Shown here one piece after another: positions 6,761 through 12,858 of a DNA stretch of 14,934 nt (positions are counted from its first letter, which is position 1; each line of letters starts with the position of its first letter). Location of the stretch: contig JABUEZ010000015.1 of assembly GCA_013314795.1 (NCBI GenBank), forward strand, positions 1 to 14,934. The letters are read 5' to 3'. The notes under the pieces were generated by a model. That model saw nothing but the letters and a program-made list of their open reading frames with translations. It was not told where the DNA came from and searched no databases. The stretch is from Candidatus Profundicultor aquiphilus (GTDB lineage Bacteria > Atribacterota > Atribacteria > Atribacterales > Caldatribacteriaceae). The translations under genes and the position numbers were made by a program.

Positions 6761-6883
6761 TTGTGTTGTGGGTAAACAAAGTTTTAACCGGAAGTGGGGA
6801 TTTGATCGGATTAGCTTAGGAGTCACAGGATAATTATCTCAAGTGTAGTGTGAAAATTTTTTCGATGGCATACCCTCTGCCCC
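6761..6883. other. Intergenic stretch after pilD, no gene seen
   Basis: About 120 nt between pilD and the next promoter contain no plausible ORF, tRNA or riboswitch consensus. The only structure I see is a 10-bp perfect palindrome GATAATTATC at 6829-6838, which could be an operator half-site pair or chance in an AT-rich stretch. An AT-rich run, AAAATTTTTT, lies near 6853-6862. Confidence 0.4.
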
Positions 6884-6912
6884 TTGACGTACGGCATTTT
6901 GGGCATTACATT
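6884..6912 (+). promoter_or_regulatory. Sigma70-type promoter for the minor-pilin/pilMNOPQ operon
   Basis: The -35 TTGACG (6884-6889, five of six) is separated by exactly 17 bp from a -10 TACATT (6907-6912, four of six). The predicted RNA start is near 6919, leaving only about 14 nt, including AGAGAGGAGGG, before the presumed start of the first minor pilin. From here to aroB genes overlap or are nearly contiguous, so this promoter may drive up to eleven genes. Confidence 0.65.
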
Positions 6913-6932
6913 GAAAATCAAGAGAGGAGGGA

Positions 6933-7388
6933 ATTGGGTTCTCTGCGGTTCAACAAAAAGGATTCTCTACTTTAGAAGTGCTCGTTGTCGCTTTGATGAT
7001 TGTTATTTGTCTTCCGGTTTCTTCCTTTTCTGTTGTCCGGATACGTGATGCCTACCTTCTGAAGCTCACGGCCTGGCAGTTGGTCACCAGAATCCGTCAG
7101 GCAAAAATTGAGGCCCTGGAGAGCGGGAAAGAGATTCGCCTCTTTTTTGACACTTCCGGTAACCGGGTGCTCTACAAAGGAAAAAGCGGAAAGACCGAGA
7201 TCATCGGTTTTCCAAAGAGTGTGATACTCTACACCACGAACTTCCCTTCCAACACCCTTTTTTTCTATGCTGCTGGGACTCCTTCTTCTGGAGGCACGGT
7301 TACCATAAGGCTGGGAGCTCAGAGGCGGTATATCATTGTTACTCCGGTCACCGGGAGGGTGCGCTTCAGTGAAAAACCACCGTCATGA
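6933..7388 (+). CDS. Minor pilin, GspH/FimT-like (non-canonical start)
   Basis: This is a class III prepilin: G|FSTLEVLVVALMIVICLPV with Glu at +5, then a helix LLKLTAWQLVTRIRQAKIEALESGKEIRLFFD that matches the GspH/FimT pattern, and a beta-rich C-terminal region. The first canonical codon in this frame, GTG 6978, falls inside the hydrophobic signal and would delete the cleavage site. The frame is open back to 6915 with no ATG, GTG or TTG. An ATT at 6933 gives a 10-residue leader ending QQKG (151 residues in total), with GGAGG only 2 nt upstream. Alternatively TTG 6934, in the next frame, gives a more basic leader (MGSLRFNKK) and joins this frame if one base is gained or a -1 shift occurs at the A5 run 6955-6959. 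It overlaps the next gene by 20 nt. Identity is good; the start is unresolved. Confidence 0.8.
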   Translation: MGFSAVQQKGFSTLEVLVVALMIVICLPVSSFSVVRIRDAYLLKLTAWQLVTRIRQAKIEALESGKEIRLFFDTSGNRVLYKGKSGKTEIIGFPKSVILYTTNFPSNTLFFYAAGTPSSGGTVTIRLGAQRRYIIVTPVTGRVRFSEKPPS

Positions 7389-7713
7389 CGCAGGGTTTAC
7401 CCTCATCCAGGCCCTGATTTCAGCTTGTTTGGCGATGATGTTTTTCTCTCTGGTGTATTTCCAGGCTCAGGTAGTGAGTCGGCTGGAGAGGAGAAGCACC
7501 TCCCTTGCAAGGGCCCTTGGTGTGGCCATCAATACCATGGAAGAATTGAAATTGGAGGATAATCTTTTGACCGGTTCGGTGGAGAAAGAAGAAAAGGGAT
7601 TCAATGTCTTTACCCAGGTGGAGGAATTTTCTTCTTCTCTGTACAGACTCAAGGTAGTGGTAAAGAATGGAAATGAGGAAATTCTCTCTTTGCAGACACT
7701 CAGAAGGAAATAG
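7369..7713 (+). CDS. Minor pilin, GspI/PilV-like, with Gln at +5
   Basis: The 114-residue prepilin starts at GTG 7369, about 10 nt after GGGAGG, giving leader MKNHRHDAG and mature FTLIQALISACLAMMFFSLV. The segment SLARALGVAINTMEELKLEDN resembles the GspI/PilV helix (A..vAinkmEel). Mature residue +5 is Gln, not the nearly invariant Glu that pairs with the neighbouring subunit N-terminus and is needed for efficient assembly. It overlaps the preceding minor pilin by 20 nt and the following one by about 47 nt, so the minor-pilin set is probably translated in a coupled way. Pseudopilin class is assigned from order and helix pattern, so it is tentative. Confidence 0.8.
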   Translation: MKNHRHDAGFTLIQALISACLAMMFFSLVYFQAQVVSRLERRSTSLARALGVAINTMEELKLEDNLLTGSVEKEEKGFNVFTQVEEFSSSLYRLKVVVKNGNEEILSLQTLRRK

Positions 7714-8161
7714 GGGATTCACCATTCTGGAGAGCCTTCTTGGAGGGAGTCTGACGTTATTGACTGCGATTCTTGTTTTTATGGCGTTGCAGCAATATCT
7801 TCTAATGTGTGAACGCCTTATGACCCAGGTTGAGCTTACCGAAACACTGGTGACGGCTGAGTATACCCTGTTTCAATTTTCGCGGTACAGCTCCTCTGCC
7901 GAGCTCTTACTCGAAGGGAAAAGGCTCAGGCTGAATTTTGCCGGGAATGGCATTGAGATTTATCCAGTAAAAGGGACCCTGGTAGTTCTGAACCGTGGAG
8001 CGGCGAACCCCATTGCAGAGGGATGTGGTGAGGAAACCGGGTTCCAGATAGAGGAAACTGCTCGGAATAAAAAGATTGTGAAAGTCCATATTCCTTTTTA
8101 CTTTGGAAAAAGGTGTGAGGAACTTGCCCTGGCGGTGGGAATTCGATTCTGGGGACGGTAA
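7667..8161 (+). CDS. Minor pilin, GspJ/PilW-like
   Basis: The prepilin has leader residues ending GNRG, then mature FTILESLLGGSLTLLTAILV with Glu at +5. The rest (TLFQFSRYSSSAELLLEGKRLRLNF, then a strand-rich domain with GIEIYPVKGTLVVLNRG) matches the GspJ/PilW pattern, in which a long first helix is followed by a beta domain. Total length is 164 residues from ATG 7667 or 162 from ATG 7673. Neither has a good ribosome site, and both lie inside the preceding gene, so translational coupling is likely. Three cysteines are present in the mature protein (CERL, GCGEE and RCEE). It overlaps the next ORF by about 38 nt. Confidence 0.8.
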   Translation: MEMRKFSLCRHSEGNRGFTILESLLGGSLTLLTAILVFMALQQYLLMCERLMTQVELTETLVTAEYTLFQFSRYSSSAELLLEGKRLRLNFAGNGIEIYPVKGTLVVLNRGAANPIAEGCGEETGFQIEETARNKKIVKVHIPFYFGKRCEELALAVGIRFWGR

Positions 8162-8531
8162 ACGAGGGTTTTTGGAGGTCGCTCTCATGATGCTCTTGGG
8201 CTTGTCCTGTGTTGTTTCCCCCATTCTTGGGGGATGGGTGCGTTCTCACGCCCGATTCATGCAAGCTCACGTGGAGGAAGTGAAAAAAGAGTACGAACTG
8301 GAGGGGGTTTTCTGGGAAATGGTGAGCCTCCTGGAAGAAAAGGGACCGGGATTTACAGGGACAGGTTTACCATCTTCTTTTATGCCCTCCTATACGAGCA
8401 CCATAACTGGTGATACAATAACTGTCATAAAGAATGGGGTTTCACTTTTAGAGGCACGATTTCGGTGGAACGGCAATACCCTTGAGCTGGTCTGGGTTGA
8501 AAATCCTTTTGTGAAACCGTATGCGAGGTAG
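8124..8531 (+). CDS. Minor pilin, possibly GspK/PilX-like, lacking Glu+5
   Basis: The product has a short hydrophilic leader ending GDGKRG, then FLEVALMMLLGLSCVVSPIL as the membrane helix, followed by an amphipathic helix (VEEVKKEYELEGVFWEMVSLLEEKG) and a small beta region. With the presumed cleavage after KRG, position +5 is Ala and a Glu lies at +3. It is the fourth of four adjacent pilin-like genes, where GspK/PilX normally sits, and GspK characteristically lacks Glu+5. However, the protein has only about 135 residues, whereas GspK has about 300. The start is uncertain: TTG 8124 (AAGGTG 8 nt upstream) is preferred over GTG 8115 or TTG 8103. It ends 5 nt before pilM. Confidence 0.65.
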   Translation: MPWRWEFDSGDGKRGFLEVALMMLLGLSCVVSPILGGWVRSHARFMQAHVEEVKKEYELEGVFWEMVSLLEEKGPGFTGTGLPSSFMPSYTSTITGDTITVIKNGVSLLEARFRWNGNTLELVWVENPFVKPYAR

Positions 8532-8536
8532 AAGAA

Positions 8537-9520
8537 GTGTTAGGAATCGATTTAGGCGATTACTCCTTGAAATACTGTCTATCGCAGAAAAGGAAGGAAA
8601 ACCGTTTTGAGGTACTTCGAGTGGGAGAATTGGTACTCCCAGGAGAGATATTCTTGGAGGGAGAAATCAAGAGCAAGAACATCCTGACGGAAAATCTTCG
8701 TTTGTTCTGGCGCAGGAACCGCCTTCCTAAGGAGGTGGCTCTTGCTTTCTATCATCCCCAGATGGTGCTGCAGACGATTACGTTGCCCGAAATGCCCGAA
8801 GTGGAGCTCGAGAATGCCATCCGGTGGGAGGCAAGCTCGATCATTGTGGGCGAAGACAATCTCCAGGTTGGCTGGCAGATTCTAAAAAAGGACGAAAAGG
8901 GACTGGAGATTCTTTTTTCCGCCTTTCCGACGATTGCTGTAAACACGTGCGTTGACTCCTTTTTGAAGGCCGGAATTAAGGTGGAAGCGGTGGAACCCCA
9001 GTCCTTGAGCCTGTTGCGTGGTGTTTTGAGTATGGAGGATAGCCTCCTGCAGAGTTCTTTTGTGCTTCTTGATGTCGGGTTTCAGAAAAGCATGATTACC
9101 TATTTTTCGGGAGGAAAACTGGTTTTTTCTCGATATTTTACCTGGGGGTTAAAGCGGGTATGGAATGCGTTGAAGGAGAAGTTCAATTTACTTCCGGTAG
9201 AAATCATGGAGATCATGAATCGGGGAAGGAATGAAACGGATGTTCCCTATCAGTTGGAAGAAGCGGTTCGGGACGTCAGCCAGGATTTGATTGTGGAGTT
9301 ACGCCGTTCCATCGCCTTTTTCCAGAGCGAGTTTAAGCTGGATACCGAAAACGGCAGGTGCCTTCTTACCGGGGGTGGGGCAGGGATTTATCCCCTGAGA
9401 AGAGAAATCTTACAGAATGTGGTTCTCAATTGTCAGGAAGTCAAGCCCCTTTCCCTGGGGAGAGAAAAGATTCCCAGTGGAAGGTTTTTAACCGCGGTGG
9501 GAGTGAGTTTATGGAGTTAA
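8537..9520 (+). CDS. pilM: Type IV pilus actin-like ATP-binding protein PilM
   Basis: PilM is a cytoplasmic actin/FtsA-fold protein that binds the N-terminal tail of PilN and links the alignment complex to the motor. The 327-residue protein begins MLGIDLGDYSLKY (phosphate 1 motif) and contains the PilM-typical TLPEMPEVELENAIRWEASSII (82-103), VEPQSLSLLR, phosphate 2 segment FVLLDVGFQKSMITYFSGG (175-193), a helix VRDVSQDLIVELRRSIAFFQSEF (244-266), and LLTGGGAGIYPL (276-287). It is slightly shorter than the usual 350 residues. The start is GTG 8537, 8 nt after GAGGT. It overlaps pilN by 10 nt. Confidence 0.93.
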   Translation: MLGIDLGDYSLKYCLSQKRKENRFEVLRVGELVLPGEIFLEGEIKSKNILTENLRLFWRRNRLPKEVALAFYHPQMVLQTITLPEMPEVELENAIRWEASSIIVGEDNLQVGWQILKKDEKGLEILFSAFPTIAVNTCVDSFLKAGIKVEAVEPQSLSLLRGVLSMEDSLLQSSFVLLDVGFQKSMITYFSGGKLVFSRYFTWGLKRVWNALKEKFNLLPVEIMEIMNRGRNETDVPYQLEEAVRDVSQDLIVELRRSIAFFQSEFKLDTENGRCLLTGGGAGIYPLRREILQNVVLNCQEVKPLSLGREKIPSGRFLTAVGVSLWS

Positions 9521-10068
9521 AGGTCGGTTATCCGGTAAAAATTAATCTCTTGCCCAGGAAGTACGTGGTGAAACGTGCCCCCAACTGGGTGCGGCTGTTT
9601 TTTCTGGCCTTACTCCTGGGATTCACCACATTTTATATCTACACGTATCTTATTACCTGGCTGGAGGTCAATTCTCTGATCGCTCAAAATACAGTGCTGG
9701 AAACCGAGTTGGGGCAGCTCAAAGAAAGGGAACAAAAACTCAAAGCGGTTCAGGAGGAAATCAACCGGATTGAAAAAAGGGTTGGAGTCCTCAAATCTTT
9801 GATTGTCAGGGAACCGGATTGGTTAAAGATTCTGGCTCTCATTGGGAACAGTATGCCTCCGGATCTTTACCTTGAAGAAGCGAGTTTTGACTCTACCAAA
9901 ATTGACTGTAAGGGTAAATCGCAGAGTATTTTCAGTGTGGCGCGATTTATCGAGATGATTTCCCGTTATCCGGATATTTTCGCTTCAGCCGACTTTCGTT
10001 CTCTCAATCTCACTCCGGATGGAGCAATGTATAATTTTGACCTTTCTCTGGGGTTGAAAACGCCATGA
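9511..10068 (+). CDS. pilN: Type IV pilus inner-membrane assembly protein PilN
   Basis: The 185-residue bitopic protein has the diagnostic cytoplasmic INLLP motif at residues 11-15, which docks into PilM, then a membrane helix at about 28-49, a coiled coil at about 55-95 (ETELGQLKEREQKLKAVQEE) and a ferredoxin-like periplasmic domain. ATG 9511 is chosen because it puts INLLP near the N-terminus and lies behind GGGAGTGA; the frame is open further upstream but only inside pilM. It overlaps pilM by 10 nt and pilO by 4 nt (ATGA). PilN pairs with PilO in the PilMNOP complex that aligns the motor with the secretin. Confidence 0.93.
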   Translation: MELKVGYPVKINLLPRKYVVKRAPNWVRLFFLALLLGFTTFYIYTYLITWLEVNSLIAQNTVLETELGQLKEREQKLKAVQEEINRIEKRVGVLKSLIVREPDWLKILALIGNSMPPDLYLEEASFDSTKIDCKGKSQSIFSVARFIEMISRYPDIFASADFRSLNLTPDGAMYNFDLSLGLKTP

Positions 10069-10610
10069 ATTTTGAAAAAAACTGGTCACTGTACTTCCTG
10101 GTATGGGTTGGTGTGCTGATTCTTTTCCTCTTTTTTGGCATTATCCCGGTTCTGCAAAAAGTGGATATGCTGTCGCAGGAAAAAGACCGTCTGCAACAGG
10201 AGATCCTGGCCCTGCGAAGGAAGGTTCAGCAGCTTGAGAACCTTGAAACCAGGTTAGAAAGTCTGAAAGTTACGGCCAGGACTCTAGAAGAGCGGATCCC
10301 CAGCGAAAAGGAAATCCCCAACCTCCTTTTAACCATTGAGGATGCTTCCTTCCTTTCGAAAGTGGAATTGCTTTCCCTGGTCCCCCAGGGGATGCAATCG
10401 GGGAGTGATTATATGGAGCTTCCTTTGCAGGCTTCTTTACGGACTTCGTTTTTTGATTTCTTGCTCTTTCTAAACTATCTCCGCCAGTCCCCTCGTCTTG
10501 TTCAGGTCAAAAGCTTTAATTTCCGGAAGGAACAGGAAACATTTCTGGTGGGTGCTCAACTGGCGACGTATCTTTTGGGTTCACCTCAACCCCAGGAGGC
10601 GACCCCATGA
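10065..10610 (+). CDS. pilO: Type IV pilus inner-membrane assembly protein PilO
   Basis: The 181-residue protein has a membrane helix at about 9-30 (LYFLVWVGVLILFLFFGIIP), a coiled coil at about 33-77 (SQEKDRLQQEILALRRKVQQ), the ERIPSEKEIPNLLLTIEDAS segment that opens the PilO periplasmic domain, and a ferredoxin-like fold (LRTSFFDFLLFLNYLRQSPRL). It forms heterodimers with PilN in the inner membrane. Its ATG overlaps the pilN stop and its TGA overlaps the next ATG (both ATGA), which suggests stoichiometric, coupled synthesis. Confidence 0.92.
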   Translation: MNFEKNWSLYFLVWVGVLILFLFFGIIPVLQKVDMLSQEKDRLQQEILALRRKVQQLENLETRLESLKVTARTLEERIPSEKEIPNLLLTIEDASFLSKVELLSLVPQGMQSGSDYMELPLQASLRTSFFDFLLFLNYLRQSPRLVQVKSFNFRKEQETFLVGAQLATYLLGSPQPQEATP

Positions 10611-11155
10611 AGGAAAAGGAAAGCTATGCGATTCTTCTTCTGGCCTTAGGGATCGGCGTTATGGCTTTTTTGAGTTATGATGTGATGGGAAAGATACTGC
10701 AAAAGCCACCTTCTGAGCCCATTTTTTCTCCCATGGTTGCAACACCGAAACCCAGCCCCTCTTTGTCCCAGAATGAACCGGCGGAGAATTTCTTTCTTCC
10801 GGCTTATTCTGACCAGGAGTTGCAGTCTTTTCGCAACATCTTCCTGGCGGAAGGGGGAATCCCCCCGGAAGAAGAGCTTATCGTCGCCGTGGAAGAACCA
10901 GAGCCATCCATGGAGGAAGAGACACCGGAAATCGAGTTGGAGCCGCTTCCGGAGGAAGAATCTCCCCCGGTGACCGTGAAGGGGATGGTTACTTCTCCAC
11001 AGGGGAAGGCCGTCATTGTGGACATTGGCGGAAAAATTTGTATTCTCACCTCTCAAAAACCATTGCAAGATGGCGTAAAATTGGTTAAAGTAGAAGAAAA
11101 GCAGGTGACTCTTGAATATCAGGGGAGGGAACTTACATTTTCACTGGCCGAGTGA
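10607..11155 (+). CDS. PilP/GspC-like periplasmic linker protein, membrane anchored
   Basis: The 182-residue protein has one N-terminal membrane helix (about 7-27), a Pro/Ser-rich stretch, then a strongly acidic linker at about 86-120 dominated by Glu and Pro. The C-terminal beta domain at about 121-181 (VTVKGMVTSPQGKAVIVDIGGK, then a VKVEEKQVTLEYQGRELTFSL strand pair) resembles the PilP/GspC homology region that contacts the secretin. Position after pilO and before the secretin is exactly where pilP sits. Unlike proteobacterial PilP it is not a lipoprotein: no lipobox is present and the anchor is a helix, as in GspC. The pilP name is inferred from context and domain pattern, so I leave the symbol blank. 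Confidence 0.8.
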   Translation: MKEKESYAILLLALGIGVMAFLSYDVMGKILQKPPSEPIFSPMVATPKPSPSLSQNEPAENFFLPAYSDQELQSFRNIFLAEGGIPPEEELIVAVEEPEPSMEEETPEIELEPLPEEESPPVTVKGMVTSPQGKAVIVDIGGKICILTSQKPLQDGVKLVKVEEKQVTLEYQGRELTFSLAE

Positions 11156-12846
11156 GAATCCTGAGTATCAGTCTTGTAATCCTCCTTTCTCTTACCGTAC
11201 CTGCATATGGTGCAACACTTAAGGATTTTTTCTGGCGGGCAGATCGTTCTGAGATTAAGCTCACCTTTAAATTTGATGCTCCTGCAAAATGGAAGGATGT
11301 CTCGCCCGATCAGTACCGCCTGGCTCTGGAAGTGGAAGGGTCACAGAGTGGTTTGCCCTATGCCGAAAGGCCCATGACCATTGGTCCTCTGCAAAGAATC
11401 ATTTTCACCGAGAAAGAATCGAAACTCACCATCTGGATCGAGCTTGATCGACCCACGGCATATGAAACCTACGACGAGGCCGGAGGGCGCCTGGTCAGTA
11501 TCATCCTGAAAGGTCCATTCGAAACGGGGCCAAAAAAAGAAAATCTCTATTCCTTTGATTTTTACGATACCGAAGTGCGGGACGCCATTGTGGCTCTGGC
11601 CAAAGTGGCCGGTGTCAACGTGGTGGTGGATGACTCGGTGGAGGGGAAAATCACCGCTTCTTTTGAAAATCTCACCTTTGAACAGGCTCTTGGGTATATC
11701 CTCACCATGCGGGGCCTGGGACAGGTGAAACTGGGCAATAATATCATCATTGCCAAAAAGGAAAAGCTGGAGGAATCTTTTGGATTGTTTGCAGTCCGTA
11801 GATTTCCTCTAAAAAGTATCGCTCCTGAAAAGGCCCGGGAAATCGTGAGCCTTGTTGTTCCGGCAGAGCGTGTGGCCGTTGATGAGGGAAGTCGAGCTCT
11901 CGTGATTCGGGGAAGGGAGGAAGAATTCCATCAGGTAGAGGAAATCCTGAATAAAGTTGACGTTGCTTTGAAAACCCAGACTTTCTATCTCTCCAATAAT
12001 ATCTATGAAGACGAAGCACAGCTCCAGAAAATCAGGGAACTCCTGAAGATTATCATCCCTGAAGAGGAACGGGTCAACTACGATTTCACTCAAAAAGCCT
12101 TTATCGTTCGGGGGACAGAGGAAGAAATCAAAGCCTGCGAAGAGCTTCTGGCCAATCTGGATCGTAAACTCCCTCAGATTATGATCGAAGCGAAACTCAT
12201 CGAAATCAACCGGGAAAAGGTCAAGGACCTGGGTGTGACCTGGACTTCTGGGGGAAAAGAAGGGCAGATTACCTTTGGGGAGTTAACCCTTGGTGGTTCC
12301 ATGGAACGCCAGGAACTGATGGAGATTACCCTCAAAGCTCTGGAAAAGAAAAACCTGGCCAGGCTGGTGGGTAATCCCAGAATTTTAACCCTCAGTGGTA
12401 AAACGGCTACCATCCACGTTGGAGATTCCATTCCCTTCCGAAATCTCCGCACAGATGAGGAGGGTCGTATTCTTCCCGGTGAATTGCAGTTCCTTGAAGT
12501 GGGAATCACCCTGGAAGTGACCCCGGTTCTCACCCAGGAAGGGACAGTGGTGGTGCATGCCAAACCTGAAGTGAGCACCTACACCGAAAGAGAATACGTC
12601 CTGGCTGGACTTACATTTAAGGATCCGCAAACGAGTGTTAAAAATGCCGATACTACTGCTCGTCTGCATCCTGGTGAAACCTTAGTTATCGGAGGGCTTA
12701 TCCGGAGCGAAGATATCGAAAACATCACTCGCATTCCCATTTTAAGTGAAATTCCGCTTATCGGAAATCTCTTTATACTCCGAAGCAAGACTCATAAAGA
12801 AACAGAACTCATTGTTTTTCTGACTCCTCATCTCGTTGAGTACTGA
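11152..12846 (+). CDS. pilQ: Type IV pilus secretin PilQ
   Basis: This is the outer-membrane channel through which the pilus exits. The 564-residue precursor has a signal peptide probably cleaved after AYG (residue 20). It is followed by an AMIN-like beta domain (about 22-122), an STN-type N0 domain (about 131-203, FDFYDTEVRDAIVALAKVAG), and two N-type ring domains (about 214-274 and 276-338). The secretin core (about 342-562) includes QIMIEAKLIEINREKVKDLG, VGNPRILTLSGKTATIHVGD and the hallmark IPILSEIPLIGNLF (528-541). It starts at GTG 11152, overlapping the upstream stop (GTGA), with no Shine-Dalgarno, so coupled translation is likely. The single AMIN-like domain makes it shorter than the proteobacterial 700-residue type. 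Confidence 0.95.
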   Translation: MRILSISLVILLSLTVPAYGATLKDFFWRADRSEIKLTFKFDAPAKWKDVSPDQYRLALEVEGSQSGLPYAERPMTIGPLQRIIFTEKESKLTIWIELDRPTAYETYDEAGGRLVSIILKGPFETGPKKENLYSFDFYDTEVRDAIVALAKVAGVNVVVDDSVEGKITASFENLTFEQALGYILTMRGLGQVKLGNNIIIAKKEKLEESFGLFAVRRFPLKSIAPEKAREIVSLVVPAERVAVDEGSRALVIRGREEEFHQVEEILNKVDVALKTQTFYLSNNIYEDEAQLQKIRELLKIIIPEEERVNYDFTQKAFIVRGTEEEIKACEELLANLDRKLPQIMIEAKLIEINREKVKDLGVTWTSGGKEGQITFGELTLGGSMERQELMEITLKALEKKNLARLVGNPRILTLSGKTATIHVGDSIPFRNLRTDEEGRILPGELQFLEVGITLEVTPVLTQEGTVVVHAKPEVSTYTEREYVLAGLTFKDPQTSVKNADTTARLHPGETLVIGGLIRSEDIENITRIPILSEIPLIGNLFILRSKTHKETELIVFLTPHLVEY

Positions 12847-12858
12847 AGGAGGAAAGAA

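Noticed and set aside
6761..6883. c-di-GMP (GEMM) riboswitch before the minor-pilin genes
   Set aside because: The gap precedes the predicted RNA start, and I do not see the conserved GEMM core or its two stems.
6978..7388. First minor pilin starting at GTG 6978
   Set aside because: This would remove the cleavage site and first five mature residues including Glu+5, leaving a non-functional signal.
1697..12846. Type II secretion system instead of type IV pilus
   Set aside because: PilT, PilM with INLLP-containing PilN, and PilO are T4P markers; no GspL/GspM-type proteins are seen, although pilin and PilP-like parts have T2SS flavour.
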